Position numbers and translations under genes: made by a program | In this document: positions 20,052-29,486 of the stretch, in pieces | Layout: each line of letters opens with the position of its first letter | Position numbering within the stretch: the stretch's first letter is position 1 | Notes under the pieces: generated by a model | What the model was told of the DNA's origin: nothing | What the model saw: the letters and a program-made list of their open reading frames with translations, nothing else | Database searches by the model: none | Assembly (NCBI RefSeq): GCF_028657905.1 | Contig: NZ_CP117782.1 | Coordinates: 3,782,001-3,846,000, forward strand | Direction of reading: 5' to 3' | Source: Burkholderia sp. FERM BP-3421 | GTDB taxonomy: Bacteria > Pseudomonadota > Gammaproteobacteria > Burkholderiales > Burkholderiaceae | DNA: 64,000 bases

Positions 20052-20079
20052 AAAAAGCCCGGTCTTGCGACCGGGCTTT
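20052..20079 (-). terminator. Intrinsic terminator after tRNA-Lys
   Basis: An 11-bp perfect stem (AAAGCCCGGTC at 20054-20064, GACCGGGCTTT at 20069-20079) with a 4-nt loop. Read leftward it is followed by a five-T run (AAAAA at 20052-20056 on the plus strand). It lies 13 bp beyond the tRNA 3' end. Confidence 0.9.
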
Positions 20080-20092
20080 CTGTTTGATTCTT

Positions 20093-20168
20093 TGGTAGGC
20101 CGTACGGGATTCGAACCTGTGACCAACGGATTAAAAGTCCGCTGCTCTACCAGCTGAGCTAACGACCC
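20093..20168 (-). tRNA. tRNA-Lys (anticodon TTT)
   Basis: On the minus strand the sequence starts GGGTCGTTAGCTCAGCTGG (acceptor and D arm), has the anticodon loop CTTTTAA giving anticodon TTT, the T arm with GGTTCGAATCC, and ends CCTACCA with CCA encoded. Acceptor pairing GGGTCGT with ACGGCCT includes one G-U type mismatch. It lies about 60 bp downstream of cpoB on the same strand, so it may be processed from the tol-pal transcript or have its own promoter. Confidence 0.97.
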
Positions 20169-20228
20169 AAAGAGGCGAAATTATAGCGGGCAGTTTTCAT
20201 TCCTGTCAACAACCCGCCCAATCATCGC

Positions 20229-20978
20229 TTACTTGATGGCATCGAGCCTGTTCTGCGCGGTCTGCGCGGCGCTCGAGCCCGAGAACTGCGCGACCACCTG
20301 CTCGAAAGTCTTCTTCGCCGCGCCCTTCTGGCCTTGCTCGAGCTGGTTGGTGCCGATCGCGACCAGCGCGTCGCCGGCCCGCTGATGCTGCGGGAAGTTC
20401 TTCACGAGGGCCTGCCAGGTCGCCGTCGAACCCTTGTAGTCGCGCAGCGCGTACTGCGCGTTGCCGAGCCAGTATTGCGCGCTCGGCTGGTACGGGCTCT
20501 GCGGATACTTCGAGATGAACGAGCGGAACGACGCGGCGGCGCCCTTGAAGTTGCCGTCGCGAAACTGCTGCGAAGCCGTGTTGAACGCGTCCGTTTCCCC
20601 CGGCTGGACCGTGCCCTCGACGCCGTCCACCGTCTTCTGCTGCGGCTCGAACTTCTTGAGACGCGAATCGAGATCGGTGTAGTACTCCTTCTGCTGGCGT
20701 TCGAGCATCGTGAGCCGGTTCGTCAGGTCCTCGTTTTCGCCGCGCAGCGTCGCGACCTGTTGGTTCAACTGATCGAGACGGTTGGTTTGATCGAGGATCG
20801 TCCGCTGCGCGGCGGACAGCTGGTTCGACAGGCTGTCGCTCTTGCTGCGCAGGTCGAGCACGGCGCGGCGCGCTTCGTCGTCGTCAAACAAGCCCGCGTG
20901 GGCGGGCATGGACGACCATGCCGCCCCCGCGACACAGAGGGCGGCGGCCACGCGCAGCCAGGAAAAACGATGCGTCAT
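20229..20978 (-). CDS. cpoB: Cell division coordinator CpoB (YbgF)
   Basis: Periplasmic protein that couples peptidoglycan synthesis by PBP1b to Tol-Pal outer-membrane constriction. A signal peptide (residues 1-28, ending MPAHA) precedes a coiled-coil trimerisation region rich in Gln/Asn/Leu (DQTNRLDQLNQQVATLRGEN). From about residue 130 there are three TPR-like repeats (AFNTASQQFRDGNFKGAAASF, YWLGNAQYALRDYKGSTATW, ALVAIGTNQLEQGQKGAAKK). At 249 residues it is the usual size. It is the last protein gene of the tol-pal operon, 18 bp after pal. Confidence 0.95.
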   Translation of the reverse strand: MTHRFSWLRVAAALCVAGAAWSSMPAHAGLFDDDEARRAVLDLRSKSDSLSNQLSAAQRTILDQTNRLDQLNQQVATLRGENEDLTNRLTMLERQQKEYYTDLDSRLKKFEPQQKTVDGVEGTVQPGETDAFNTASQQFRDGNFKGAAASFRSFISKYPQSPYQPSAQYWLGNAQYALRDYKGSTATWQALVKNFPQHQRAGDALVAIGTNQLEQGQKGAAKKTFEQVVAQFSGSSAAQTAQNRLDAIK

Positions 20979-20996
20979 TCAGCGGACCTTCCGTAC

Positions 20997-21509
20997 TTAC
21001 TGTTGATAGACGAGGTCGGCGCGACGGTTCTGCGCCCACGATGCTTCGTCGTGACCGTTCGCGAGCGGCTTTTCCTTGCCCAGGCTCACCGCTTCCATCT
21101 GGCCGTCCGAGACGCCCATCAGCGACAGCGCGCGACGCACGGCTTCAGCACGCTTCTGGCCCAGCGCCAGGTTGTACTCGCTCGTGCCGCGTTCGTCGGT
21201 GTTGCCCTGGATCAGGACGTGACGTTGCGGGTGGCTCTTCAGGTATTGCGCGTGCTGTTGCAGCAGCGACTGGTATTGATCCTGCACCGAGTAGCTGTCG
21301 AAATCGAAGTAGATGCTGCGCTTCGCGAGCGGGCTGTTCGGGTCGTTCAGCGGATCGACCGTCACTTGCGCGACATTGTCGGCGCTCGGCTGCGTCGGCA
21401 CCGCGGCGCCCTGGTTGCCCTTGTCTTCGAGCTTGACGCCCGACGAGCAGGCGGCGAGGGCGCCGACCATCAGAACGGCAAAGGCCAGACGAATCTTCTG
21501 CGAAATCAT
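20997..21509 (-). CDS. pal: Peptidoglycan-associated lipoprotein Pal
   Basis: Outer-membrane lipoprotein that anchors the envelope to peptidoglycan and interacts with TolB. The lipobox LAAC ends the signal peptide at Cys21. The OmpA-like domain shows IYFDFDSYSVQDQYQ, then HVLIQGNTDERGTSEYNLALG, the peptidoglycan-binding signature with the conserved Asp and Arg. 170 residues is the normal length. It lies 17 bp after tolB and 18 bp before cpoB. Confidence 0.97.
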   Translation of the reverse strand: MISQKIRLAFAVLMVGALAACSSGVKLEDKGNQGAAVPTQPSADNVAQVTVDPLNDPNSPLAKRSIYFDFDSYSVQDQYQSLLQQHAQYLKSHPQRHVLIQGNTDERGTSEYNLALGQKRAEAVRRALSLMGVSDGQMEAVSLGKEKPLANGHDEASWAQNRRADLVYQQ

Positions 21510-21526
21510 GGTAACTCTCCTTTTGG

Positions 21527-22822
21527 TTATTGCATGAACGGTCCCCAGGAGGGCTCGCGGACCGAGCCGCCCTGAACGGACAGAATCTGCGGCGGCGTAC
21601 TGCCGTCAGACGGTACGGCCGCGAGCACGTTGCGACCGTTGGCCTGGGTTGCGTACAGAAGGTACTGGCCGTTTGCCGCGAAGCTGGGCGATTCGTCACG
21701 CGTCGTATTGGTGATCGCGTTGGCGGCGCCCGTCTGCAGATCCTGAACGTACAGCTTGAAACCGCCACCCGTGCGCGAGATGTAGGCGAGCAGCTTGCCG
21801 TCCGGACTGACGCGCGGGCTCGTATTGTAGCTGCCGGTGAAGGTCACGCGCTGCGCCGTGCCCGCGCTTTCGCCCTGGGCCGGCATGCGATAGATCTGCG
21901 GCGCACCGCCGCGATCGCTCGTGAAATAAATCCACCGGCCGTCAGGAGAGTAGAACGGCTCGGTGTCGATCGAACTGCTTTGCGTCAGGCGCCGCAGCCC
22001 GGTGCCGTTCGCGCTGACGGAGAAAATCTGCGTATTGCCCGTCAGCGACAGCGCGACGGCCAGCGTCTGGCTGTCCGGCGACCACGCCGGCGCGCTGTTG
22101 TTGCCCTTCTGGTCGGACACCATGTAGCGGCGGCCGGTCGGCAGGTCGTGGATGTAGACGATCGGCTTCTTGCGCTCGAACGACACGTAGGCGACCTTGG
22201 TGCCGCTCGGCGACCAGGCGGGCGAGATGATCGGCTCGGTGCTCGACAGCGCGATGCGCGCGTTCTGGCCGTCCGAGTCGGAAATCTGCAGCTGGTAGCG
22301 GCCGCCCGTGCGGATCACGTACGACAGGCGCGTCGCGAACACGCCGCGCGTACCCATCAGCTTCTGGTAGATGTAGTCGGCGATCTTGTGGCCGGCCATC
22401 CGCAGCGTGCCGTCGTTGGCCGTCAGCGACAGCCCGCCGAGGCTCTGCTGCTTCACCGTGTCGTACAGGATGAAGTTGACCTTGTACTGGCCGCTCGCGT
22501 CGCGGTTCACGCTGCCCGCGACGAACGCGTTCGCGCCCTTGGCCTTCCATGCGCCGAGGTCGACCGAGGCCGTCTCGGGCACGGGCGTGCTGCCCGCGTC
22601 GATGTTGGTGAACTTGCCCGTGCGCGCCAGATCGGCGCGCACGACGGACGTGACCTGCTGAGGCAGGCTGCCCTCGTTGGCGAAGTTGGCGGTGGCGATC
22701 GGGAACTGGGTGGCGCCGACGCCGGTGATCAGCACGTCGACCTGTGCGTGGGCCGTACCGCCCGCGGCGATGAGACATGAGGCCACCAGTGCCCTGAAAC
22801 CTAGCTTCGTCATCAAACTCAT
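21527..22822 (-). CDS. tolB: Tol-Pal system protein TolB
   Basis: Periplasmic beta-propeller that binds Pal and TolA. A signal peptide ends at residue 26 (GGTAHA before QVDVLITG). The N-terminal alpha/beta domain is followed by propeller blades with repeats such as [33 protein letters not shown] and [16 protein letters not shown]. 431 residues matches the family. The ORF lies 97 bp after tolA. Confidence 0.97.
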   Translation of the reverse strand: MSLMTKLGFRALVASCLIAAGGTAHAQVDVLITGVGATQFPIATANFANEGSLPQQVTSVVRADLARTGKFTNIDAGSTPVPETASVDLGAWKAKGANAFVAGSVNRDASGQYKVNFILYDTVKQQSLGGLSLTANDGTLRMAGHKIADYIYQKLMGTRGVFATRLSYVIRTGGRYQLQISDSDGQNARIALSSTEPIISPAWSPSGTKVAYVSFERKKPIVYIHDLPTGRRYMVSDQKGNNSAPAWSPDSQTLAVALSLTGNTQIFSVSANGTGLRRLTQSSSIDTEPFYSPDGRWIYFTSDRGGAPQIYRMPAQGESAGTAQRVTFTGSYNTSPRVSPDGKLLAYISRTGGGFKLYVQDLQTGAANAITNTTRDESPSFAANGQYLLYATQANGRNVLAAVPSDGSTPPQILSVQGGSVREPSWGPFMQ

Positions 22823-22919
22823 GCTTCCTGATTCCCTATGTAGCGCTGCGCAACCGCAGAGACTCGAAAATAACCGATTCGTTCCCGTTGCGACGGCGGG
22901 AGTGTAAGCGCAAACCCGC

Positions 22920-23933
22920 TCACTCCGCCGCCCTGAAGGTAATCGTAATTTTTTCCGGGGTGCTGCCGTTGGTGTCGCGCGGCAGCGGCACCGACGCCTG
23001 GATCGCGTTGATCACCGCCTGATCCCACCCCGAATTACCGCTCGAACGCTGGACCACCGCGCTCAATACGTCGCCCGACGGCGTGCAGCGGATCTGGACG
23101 ACCGTGACGAGCCCTTCGCGCTCGCCGGCCCACACGATGTTGGGCTTCACGCGCCGCTTGACCTTGTCCGCGTAGCCCGGCGACGCGGCGTTGCCGCCCG
23201 AGCCGGTGCCGGTGCCGCTCTTCGCGAGACCTTCGCCGCCGCCCGTGCCGCCGCCCGCCATGCCTTGCAGCTGCGACAGGCGCGCCAGCCGCTCCTTGTC
23301 CAGTTTAGCCTTCGTGGCGGCGTCCGCCTTGGCTTTCGCGGCCGCCTTCGCGGCGTCCGCCTTCTTCTGCGCGTCGGCCTGGGCCTGCTCTTCCTTCTTC
23401 TGCTGGTCGAGTTTCTGCTGCTCCAGCTTCTTCTGCTGGTCGGCGAGCTGCTGCTGGCGGAGTTTTTCCTGCTTGTCCGCCTGCTTCTGCTTCTCGCGCT
23501 CGGCCGCCTTCTGCGCGGCGAGCTGGGCGGCCTGCTGGGCCGCGAGCTGCTGCGCGCGCTTCGCGTCGGCTTCCTGCTGCGCCTTCAGCTGCTGGCGGCG
23601 CTGCTCCTCGAGCTGCGCCTCGCGCGCGGCGGCTTCCGCCTGCTGGCGCTTCTTTTGCTGCAGGGCGATCTCGGCCTGGTCGTCCTTGACGGGCGGCGCG
23701 GGCGCGACCTTGATGGGCGGCGCGGGCACGGGCGGCGTCGGGGTGGCGACGTCGACCGCGGTCCACAGCTCGGCCTCCGCGCCGGCGGGCGTGCTGTTCT
23801 GCCATTGCACGCCGTGATACAGGAACAGCCCGAGCAGCACGTGCATCAGCGCGGCGAGCGCGAACGCGCGGCCCGTGCCGCGCTCGCGCGGCGGCTGAAG
23901 CGGGGAGGCGTTGCGCGGAGTGCGTTGGTTCAT
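22920..23933 (-). CDS. tolA: Cell envelope integrity protein TolA
   Basis: Inner-membrane-anchored energy transducer that spans the periplasm between TolQR and TolB/Pal. One membrane helix (about residues 22-43, [20 protein letters not shown]) is followed by a long Lys/Gln/Ala-rich helical domain (about residues 85-220) and a Gly-rich hinge. The C-terminal domain includes [20 protein letters not shown] and [18 protein letters not shown], the TonB/TolA-type fold. The start codon at 23931-23933 overlaps the tolR stop as ATGA. Confidence 0.95.
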   Translation of the reverse strand: MNQRTPRNASPLQPPRERGTGRAFALAALMHVLLGLFLYHGVQWQNSTPAGAEAELWTAVDVATPTPPVPAPPIKVAPAPPVKDDQAEIALQQKKRQQAEAAAREAQLEEQRRQQLKAQQEADAKRAQQLAAQQAAQLAAQKAAEREKQKQADKQEKLRQQQLADQQKKLEQQKLDQQKKEEQAQADAQKKADAAKAAAKAKADAATKAKLDKERLARLSQLQGMAGGGTGGGEGLAKSGTGTGSGGNAASPGYADKVKRRVKPNIVWAGEREGLVTVVQIRCTPSGDVLSAVVQRSSGNSGWDQAVINAIQASVPLPRDTNGSTPEKITITFRAAE

Positions 23934-24379
23934 TGCGATTTGACGAGGAGACCGACGCGCTTCACGCCGCGCGCCTTCAGGTCGGACATCACGGTCATCA
24001 CGACGTCATATTGCACCGTCTTGTCGGCGGCGATCACGACGGGCTGGTCCGGGTGGTCGGCCTGGCGCGACGCGATGAAGCCGTCGAGGTCGGCCTTCGT
24101 CATGGTGTCTTCCTGCGACGCGCCCGCGTCGTTCTTGTAGCGCACGCTGAGCTTGCCGTTCGCCTGGATGTTCACCACGACGGGGGGCGTCTGCTCCTGC
24201 GGCGCGGCATTGCCGACGGTCGGCAGGTTGACGATCGACGGCGCGACGAGCGGCGCCGTCACCATGAAGATGACGAGCAGCACGAGCATCACGTCGATAT
24301 ACGGCACGACGTTGATGTCGGCCATCGAGCGGCGCGAACGGCCGCCGCGCATGCTGGATCGGATAGGGGTGCCGGCCAT
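23930..24379 (-). CDS. tolR: Tol-Pal proton-channel subunit TolR (ExbD family)
   Basis: Inner-membrane protein with one N-terminal helix; with TolQ it forms the proton channel that energises TolA. MADINVVPYIDVMLVLLVIF contains the proton-carrying aspartate of the family in PYIDVM. The periplasmic domain contains VVIAADKTVQYDVVMTVMSD and ends GVKRVGLLVKS. 149 residues. It overlaps tolA by four bases and lies 10 bp after tolQ. Confidence 0.96.
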   Translation of the reverse strand: MAGTPIRSSMRGGRSRRSMADINVVPYIDVMLVLLVIFMVTAPLVAPSIVNLPTVGNAAPQEQTPPVVVNIQANGKLSVRYKNDAGASQEDTMTKADLDGFIASRQADHPDQPVVIAADKTVQYDVVMTVMSDLKARGVKRVGLLVKSQ

Positions 24380-24389
24380 CGCGTGCTCC

Positions 24390-25067
24390 TTATTGCGCCT
24401 GGCGTTGCAGGATGTTCGAGAATTCTTCGATGAAGGTCTCGAAGCGGATCGCGAGGCGATCGATGTCGTGCGCGTAGCGGTTGTACGCGACCACGGCCGG
24501 GATCGCGGCGAACAGGCCGATCGCGGTCGCGACGAGCGCCTCGGCGATGCCGGGCGCGACGTTCGCGAGCGTCGCCTGCTGCACGTTCGCGAGGCCGCGG
24601 AACGAGTTCATGATCCCCCAGACCGTGCCGAACAGGCCGATGTACGGGCTCACCGAGCCCACCGACGCGAGGAACGACAGGTTGGCCTCGAGCACGTCCA
24701 TTTCACGCTGGAACGAAGCGCGCATCGCCCGGCGCGCGCCGTCGAGGATCAGGCCGGGATCGTTCAGGCGCTTCTCCTTCGCCTTCAGGAATTCGCGCAT
24801 GCCCGATTCGAAGATGCGTTCGAGCGCGCCGATCGTGTGGCGGTTGTTCGCCGCGCTCTGGTAGAGCGCCTGCAGATCGCCGCCCGACCAGAAGTCCCGC
24901 TCGAAACGCTCGGTCTGCGCGCGCGCGCGGCGGATCGCGAACCACTTGCGGAAGATGAACGTCCACGACATCAGCGACAGCGCGAGGAGCAGCCCCATCA
25001 CGGCCTGCGCCAGCACGCTCGCGTTGAGGATGAGGGAAATGATCGACAGGTCTTGAGAAGTGTTCAT
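24390..25067 (-). CDS. tolQ: Tol-Pal proton-channel subunit TolQ (ExbB family)
   Basis: Three-helix inner-membrane protein. The first helix is around residues 12-34 (ASVLAQAVMGLLLALSLMSW), and the second and third carry the ExbB/TolQ signatures LASVGSVSPYIGLFGTVWGI and PGIAEALVATAIGLFAAIPAV. A cytoplasmic loop of about 100 residues separates helices one and two. 225 residues is standard. First of the contiguous tolQRAB-pal-cpoB series; ybgC lies 201 bp upstream on the same strand. Confidence 0.97.
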   Translation of the reverse strand: MNTSQDLSIISLILNASVLAQAVMGLLLALSLMSWTFIFRKWFAIRRARAQTERFERDFWSGGDLQALYQSAANNRHTIGALERIFESGMREFLKAKEKRLNDPGLILDGARRAMRASFQREMDVLEANLSFLASVGSVSPYIGLFGTVWGIMNSFRGLANVQQATLANVAPGIAEALVATAIGLFAAIPAVVAYNRYAHDIDRLAIRFETFIEEFSNILQRQAQ

Positions 25068-25268
25068 AGAGGTTTGAGTTACGTCCCTTCGGGGGAGACC
25101 GGCCGCAGGCGCCCGGTCAGGAGCGCCCGGCCGGCGCGGACCGGCGCGCGCTTCGCATGGGGCGAGGCGCGCGGCAGGCCGTCGGGCGGGGCGCCGCCTG
25201 GCGTCCCGCCGAACCTTGTTTAGTAGCGATTTGGGCAGGCGAGTTCATCGGCCTTGTCTAAACGGCGC

Positions 25269-25736
25269 TCAGGCGGACGCCGTTGACACGGCGCACCGCG
25301 CGGCGGGCCCGCGCCGCAGCGCGTCGAGCACGGGCGGCGGCACCGCGGCGGGCCGGATCGTCGTGCGCGCGACGCAGCCGATGCGCACGTGGGCGCTGGC
25401 GAGCAGCGTGTCGCCGAGCCAGGCCTGCTGTTCGAAGTCCAGCGACGCGCGGCCCAGCCGTTCGACCCGGCAGGTGATCGCGAGCAGGTCGTCGAGCCGC
25501 GCGGGCGCATGGTAGTCGAGCGTCGCGCCGCGCACGATGAAGATCACGCCCGTCTCGTCGCCCAGGCGCGCCTGATCGACGCCGCGCGCGCGCAGCCATT
25601 CGGTGCGCGCGCGCTCGAAGAACTTCAGGTAGTTCGCGTAGAAGACGATGCCGCCTGCGTCGGTATCCTCGTAGTACACGCGAATCGGCCAGGCGAAGTC
25701 GGCTGCTGCTTCGGACGGTCGGTTGGGCGGATTCAT
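25269..25736 (-). CDS. ybgC: Acyl-CoA thioesterase YbgC (hot-dog fold)
   Basis: Small thioesterase regularly found before tolQ; hydrolyses short-chain acyl-CoA or acyl-ACP at the membrane. The family signature YEDTDAGGIVFYANYLKFFE includes the catalytic aspartate of DTDAGG. It is followed by ERARTEWLRARG and the hot-dog sheet. 155 residues from ATG 25734-25736; an in-frame ATG nine bases upstream is equally possible because neither has a clear Shine-Dalgarno. A 201-bp gap to tolQ may hold an additional promoter. Confidence 0.93.
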   Translation of the reverse strand: MNPPNRPSEAAADFAWPIRVYYEDTDAGGIVFYANYLKFFERARTEWLRARGVDQARLGDETGVIFIVRGATLDYHAPARLDDLLAITCRVERLGRASLDFEQQAWLGDTLLASAHVRIGCVARTTIRPAAVPPPVLDALRRGPAARCAVSTASA

Positions 25737-25823
25737 GGCGCGCATTCTACCGGAACGGGCCGGCCCGGTTCGTAACCGAATGTTGCCCGCGAAACCGGTT
25801 CTGCGGGCCGCCGCCCGCGGGCG

Positions 25824-26570
25824 TCAGCCGCGGTGGACGGTCAGCCCGGCGGGCGCCTGCGCGACCGGCATCATCTCGATCGTGTTGATGTTCACGTGCG
25901 TGGGGCGGGTGGCGATCCAGTAGATCGTGTCGGCGATGTCCTCGGCGGTCAGCGGCGCGACGTTCGCGTAGACGTTCGCGGCCTTCGAGTCGTCGCCGCG
26001 ATAGCGCACGTTCGAGAACTCGGTGCCGCCGCACAGGCCCGGCTCGATGTCGGTCACGCGCAGCGGCGTGCCGACGAGGTCGGCGCGCAGGTTCAGGCTG
26101 AACTGCCGGACGAAGGCCTTGGTCGCGCCGTAGACGTTGCCGCCGGGGTACGCATAGCTGCCCGCGACCGAGCCGAGGTTGAAGACGTGGCCGCGGCCGC
26201 GCGCGACCATGCCCGGCAGCAGCGTGCGGGTGACCGTGACGAGCCCCGAGCAGTTGGTGTCGATCATGGTCTGCCATTCGTCGAGGTTCGCCTGGTGCGC
26301 GGGCTCGACGCCGAGCGCGAGGCCGGCGTTGTTGACGAGCACGTCGAGCGCCGCGAACTCCGCCGGCAGCGCGGCCGGGACGGCCTCGACGGCCGCGCGG
26401 TCGCGCACGTCGAGCTCGATCGGCAGCAGCGCGTCGCCGAGCTCGGCGGCGAGCGCGGCGAGACGGTCCTTGCGGCGCGCGGTGGCGACCACGCGATGGC
26501 CGCCCTTGACGAAGACACGGGCGATGGCGGCGCCGAATCCTGCGGACGCGCCGGTGACGAACACGATCAT
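25824..26570 (-). CDS. ydfG: NADP-dependent 3-hydroxy acid dehydrogenase (YdfG-like SDR)
   Basis: Short-chain dehydrogenase close to E. coli YdfG, which oxidises L-allo-threonine and 3-hydroxy acids and reduces malonic semialdehyde. The cofactor motif is TGASAGFG at the N-terminus, with ATARRKDRL suggesting NADP preference. The catalytic Tyr-Lys pair is in NVYGATKAFVRQFSLNLR, and DIEPGLCGGTEFSNVRYRGDD follows as in YdfG. 248 residues. ATG 26568-26570 is preceded by AGGAG. Single gene, divergent from glyA. Confidence 0.93.
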   Translation of the reverse strand: MIVFVTGASAGFGAAIARVFVKGGHRVVATARRKDRLAALAAELGDALLPIELDVRDRAAVEAVPAALPAEFAALDVLVNNAGLALGVEPAHQANLDEWQTMIDTNCSGLVTVTRTLLPGMVARGRGHVFNLGSVAGSYAYPGGNVYGATKAFVRQFSLNLRADLVGTPLRVTDIEPGLCGGTEFSNVRYRGDDSKAANVYANVAPLTAEDIADTIYWIATRPTHVNINTIEMMPVAQAPAGLTVHRG

Positions 26571-26650
26571 TGCTGCTGCTCCTGGTCGGTAACGGGAAAC
26601 TCGGGAAGGCACGCGTCAGCCTACCGGCATTGCCGCGCTGCGGCAAGCCG

Positions 26651-26700
26651 GGCGACCGGCGTGGGCGACCGGCGTGGGCGACCGGCGTGGGCGACCGCGC
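26651..26700. repeat. Three tandem 13-bp repeats
   Basis: The unit GGCGACCGGCGTG is repeated exactly at 26651-26663, 26664-26676 and 26677-26689, followed by a partial copy. It lies in the divergent region between the YdfG-like gene and the glyA leader. No function is evident; slippage is a sufficient explanation. Confidence 0.9.
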
Positions 26701-26805
26701 GGTGCCCGCCGGATGGCGTCCGTAGACCTGACCCTGATTAAAGGGCGGGGCGGACGGGCGGTTGCCTATTCAGGACGCATCCAATAAACTAACGCGCTCA
26801 TCACC

Positions 26806-26898
26806 CCCTGCGTGACTGGCGATAGAACCTCCGGGTTCAAGGTGGAGCGTCCCACCGTGAAGCGCAGGGTGCCGTTTTTGCCGTTCGCCTGGGCAGCC
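26806..26898 (+). promoter_or_regulatory. ZTP (pfl-motif) riboswitch-like leader of glyA
   Basis: The RNA begins with CCCTGCG (26806-26812) that pairs perfectly with CGCAGGG (26863-26869) as an outer stem. Directly inside is GTGACTGGCG, the conserved left side of the pfl motif, then two small hairpins (GAACC/GGTTC and GGTGG/CCACC). The conserved 3' element CGCCTGGGCA lies at 26886-26895 in the downstream hairpin loop region, after GCCG and CCG strands that could pair. This layout matches the class that binds ZTP/ZMP and signals low 10-formyl-THF. glyA, a one-carbon folate gene, starts 145 bp downstream. No T-rich terminator is seen before the ATG, so control of translation is more likely than attenuation. 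Confidence 0.85.
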
Positions 26899-27042
26899 GT
26901 TGCGCGCGATCGCGTGCATCGCCGGTGGCTGTCCTGTCTCGCGTCTCCCGGAATCCTCCGCTACGTCGAGCTGGCCATTCGCCGGCGCCGCGATGCACCC
27001 GGTCGCCCCCGGTCAAACCTGTACACACTTAACGGAACCCGT

Positions 27043-28290
27043 ATGTTTGACAGAGCCCAAAGCACCATCGCGAACGTCGATCCTGAAATCTGGCAGGCGA
27101 TCCAGCAGGAGAACGGCCGCCAGGAAGAACACATCGAGCTGATCGCTTCCGAGAACTACACGTCGCCGGCCGTGATGGCCGCGCAGGGGTCGCAGCTGAC
27201 CAACAAGTACGCCGAAGGCTACCCGGGCAAGCGCTACTACGGCGGCTGCGAGTATGTCGACGTGGTCGAGCAGCTCGCGATCGACCGCATCAAGCAGCTG
27301 TTCGGCGCGGAAGCGGCGAACGTGCAGCCGAATTCGGGCTCGCAGGCGAACCAGGGCGTGTTCTTCGCCATGCTGAAGCCGGGCGACACGATCATGGGGA
27401 TGAGCCTCGCGCACGGCGGCCACCTCACGCACGGCTCGCCCGTCAACATGTCGGGCAAGTGGTTCAACGTGGTCAGCTACGGCCTGAACGAAGGCGAGGA
27501 CATCGACTACGCCGCGGCCGAGCAGCTCGCGCAGGAACACAAGCCGAAGCTGATCGTCGCGGGCGCGTCCGCGTTCGCGCTGAAGATCGATTTCGAGCGC
27601 CTCGCGAAGATCGCGAAATCGGTCGGCGCGTACTTCATGGTCGACATGGCGCACTACGCGGGCCTGATCGCCGCGGGCGTCTATCCGAACCCGGTGCCGC
27701 ACGCCGATTTCGTCACGACCACCACCCACAAGAGCCTGCGCGGCCCGCGCGGCGGCGTGATCCTGATGAAGGCCGAGTACGAGAAGCCGATCAACTCGGC
27801 GATCTTCCCGGGCATCCAGGGCGGTCCGCTGATGCACGTGATCGCGGCCAAGGCGGTGGCGTTCAAGGAAGCCGCTTCGCCGGAATTCAAGGCCTACCAG
27901 CAGCGGGTGGTCGAGAACGCGCGCGTGCTGGCGGAGACGCTCGTCAAGCGCGGCCTGCGCATCGTGTCGGGCCGCACCGAGAGCCATGTGATGCTGGTCG
28001 ACCTGCGCGCCAAGAACATCACGGGCAAGGCGGCGGAAGCGGCGCTCGGCGCGGCGCACATCACGGTCAACAAGAACGCGATCCCGAACGATCCGGAAAA
28101 GCCGTTCGTGACCTCGGGCATCCGCCTCGGTTCGCCGGCGATGACCACGCGCGGCTTCGGCCCGGCGGAAGCCGAGACGGTCGGCAACCTGATCGCCGAC
28201 GTGCTGGACAACCCGGAAGACGCGGCCACGCTCGAACGCGTGCGGACGCAGGTCGCCGAGCTGACCCGCCGTTTCCCGGTCTATCGCTGA
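27043..28290 (+). CDS. glyA: Serine hydroxymethyltransferase
   Basis: PLP enzyme interconverting serine and glycine with transfer of the hydroxymethyl group to THF, the main source of one-carbon units. [19 protein letters not shown] and [12 protein letters not shown] lie at the N-terminus; the PLP lysine is residue 230 in [14 protein letters not shown]. 415 residues, the standard size. The start at 27043 is preceded only by a weak GGA, consistent with translation being controlled by the upstream riboswitch-like leader. nrdR follows 12 bp downstream. Confidence 0.98.
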   Translation: MFDRAQSTIANVDPEIWQAIQQENGRQEEHIELIASENYTSPAVMAAQGSQLTNKYAEGYPGKRYYGGCEYVDVVEQLAIDRIKQLFGAEAANVQPNSGSQANQGVFFAMLKPGDTIMGMSLAHGGHLTHGSPVNMSGKWFNVVSYGLNEGEDIDYAAAEQLAQEHKPKLIVAGASAFALKIDFERLAKIAKSVGAYFMVDMAHYAGLIAAGVYPNPVPHADFVTTTTHKSLRGPRGGVILMKAEYEKPINSAIFPGIQGGPLMHVIAAKAVAFKEAASPEFKAYQQRVVENARVLAETLVKRGLRIVSGRTESHVMLVDLRAKNITGKAAEAALGAAHITVNKNAIPNDPEKPFVTSGIRLGSPAMTTRGFGPAEAETVGNLIADVLDNPEDAATLERVRTQVAELTRRFPVYR

Positions 28291-28302
28291 TCCCGGCCGG
28301 CC

Positions 28303-28776
28303 ATGCGCTGCCCGTTCTGCCGGCATGACGACACGCAAGTGGTGGATTCGCGCGTGTCCGAAGACGGCGCCGCGATCCGCCGGCGCCGTCGCTGCTCGGC
28401 ATGCGACAAGCGTTTCACGACGTACGAGCGGGTCGAGCTGGCCCTGCCGTCCGTCGTGAAGAAGGACGGCAGCCGCACCGAATTCGACCGCCGCAAGCTC
28501 GTCGCGAGCATGCAACTGGCGCTGCGCAAGCGGCCGGTTGCGGCCGACGCGATCGACGCGGCGGTCGCCCGCATCGAATACCAGCTGCTCGCCACGGGCG
28601 AACGCGAAGTTCGCAGCGACAAGCTCGGCGAACTGGTGATGAACGAGCTGCGCGGGCTCGATACGATCGCCTACGTGCGCTTCGCCTCCGTGTATCGCCG
28701 CTTCGAGGATGTGTCCGAATTCGCGGACGTCATCGAGGAATTCCGGCCGCCTTCCAAGCCGCCGCGCAAGCGCTGA
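28303..28776 (+). CDS. nrdR: Transcriptional repressor NrdR
   Basis: Represses ribonucleotide reductase genes when dATP is bound. N-terminal zinc ribbon CPFC ... CSAC (Cys3, Cys6, Cys31, Cys34) with the conserved [20 protein letters not shown]. The ATP-cone domain begins [16 protein letters not shown] and extends to about residue 140. 157 residues. The glyA-nrdR pairing is common in proteobacteria, and the 12-bp gap suggests joint transcription under the same leader. Confidence 0.97.
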   Translation: MRCPFCRHDDTQVVDSRVSEDGAAIRRRRRCSACDKRFTTYERVELALPSVVKKDGSRTEFDRRKLVASMQLALRKRPVAADAIDAAVARIEYQLLATGEREVRSDKLGELVMNELRGLDTIAYVRFASVYRRFEDVSEFADVIEEFRPPSKPPRKR

Positions 28777-28943
28777 CGCGCGTTTTCTTCCGCAGTCTCT
28801 TCCGCAGTTCCCTCCCTGTATCGATCCGTTCGAGCACGTCGTCGTCATGACGGCCGCGTTGTCGCGCCAGTCGGCCGTTCGGCCGATGGTGCGCATGCCT
28901 GCGCCTCGCTAGAGTCGATGCATCGAAGCGCGGGAGGCGGGCG

Positions 28944-29486
28944 ATGCGAAACGGCGGCGGTGTACGGCGGGCGACGGGTTTCCTGATGATCGAGTGGTGG
29001 GTCGTGCTGGCGCTCGCGGCGGCCGCGGCCGCGTTCGCCGTGCCCTCGCTCGTCGCATGGCGGATGCGGGACCGGGTCGACGTGCAGGCGCGGCTGATGC
29101 TCGCGTCGCTCGCGCAGGCGCGCGGCGAGGCGATCCGGCTCGGCCTGCGCGTCGTGCTGTGCCGCGGCGGGACGGGCGTTGGCTGCGAGGCGGGCGGGCG
29201 CTGTGCGGCGGGCGAGACCGATTGGTCGTGTGGCTGGACCGTGGCCGCGCTTGGTCCGGACGGGCAGCCGCGGGTGCTCAGACGGAGCGTGGGCGATGCG
29301 CGGGTGGCCGTGAGCGGTGCGGCGCGCGCGCTGGTCTTCACGCCGCCGGCCGGGCAGCTGATCGGCGACTTTCGCCGCTTCGAATTCGCATCGCGGGGGC
29401 GGTCGGACGAGGATCCGGATGCGCGCTGGTGCCTGCGCATTGCCGCGGGCGGGCGTGCCCGGCTCGCGCGGGGACGGTGCGAATGA
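28944..29486 (+). CDS. Type IV minor pilin, GspH/FimT family
   Basis: Prepilin of the FimT/GspH type, predicted inner-membrane protein that primes pilus assembly. The leader ends RRATG before FLMIEWWVVLALAAA, giving a prepilin peptidase site with Phe+1 and Glu+5. A hydrophobic helix follows, then a pilin domain with a Cys-rich loop (VLCRGGTGVGCEAGGRC). 180 residues from ATG 28944, preceded by GGGAGG. It starts an operon of five overlapping pilin genes; its TGA overlaps the next ATG. Confidence 0.85.
   Translation: MRNGGGVRRATGFLMIEWWVVLALAAAAAAFAVPSLVAWRMRDRVDVQARLMLASLAQARGEAIRLGLRVVLCRGGTGVGCEAGGRCAAGETDWSCGWTVAALGPDGQPRVLRRSVGDARVAVSGAARALVFTPPAGQLIGDFRRFEFASRGRSDEDPDARWCLRIAAGGRARLARGRCE

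Noticed and set aside
20093..20168. Attachment site of a genomic island at tRNA-Lys
   Set aside because: No integrase gene and no second copy of the tRNA 3' end in the window.
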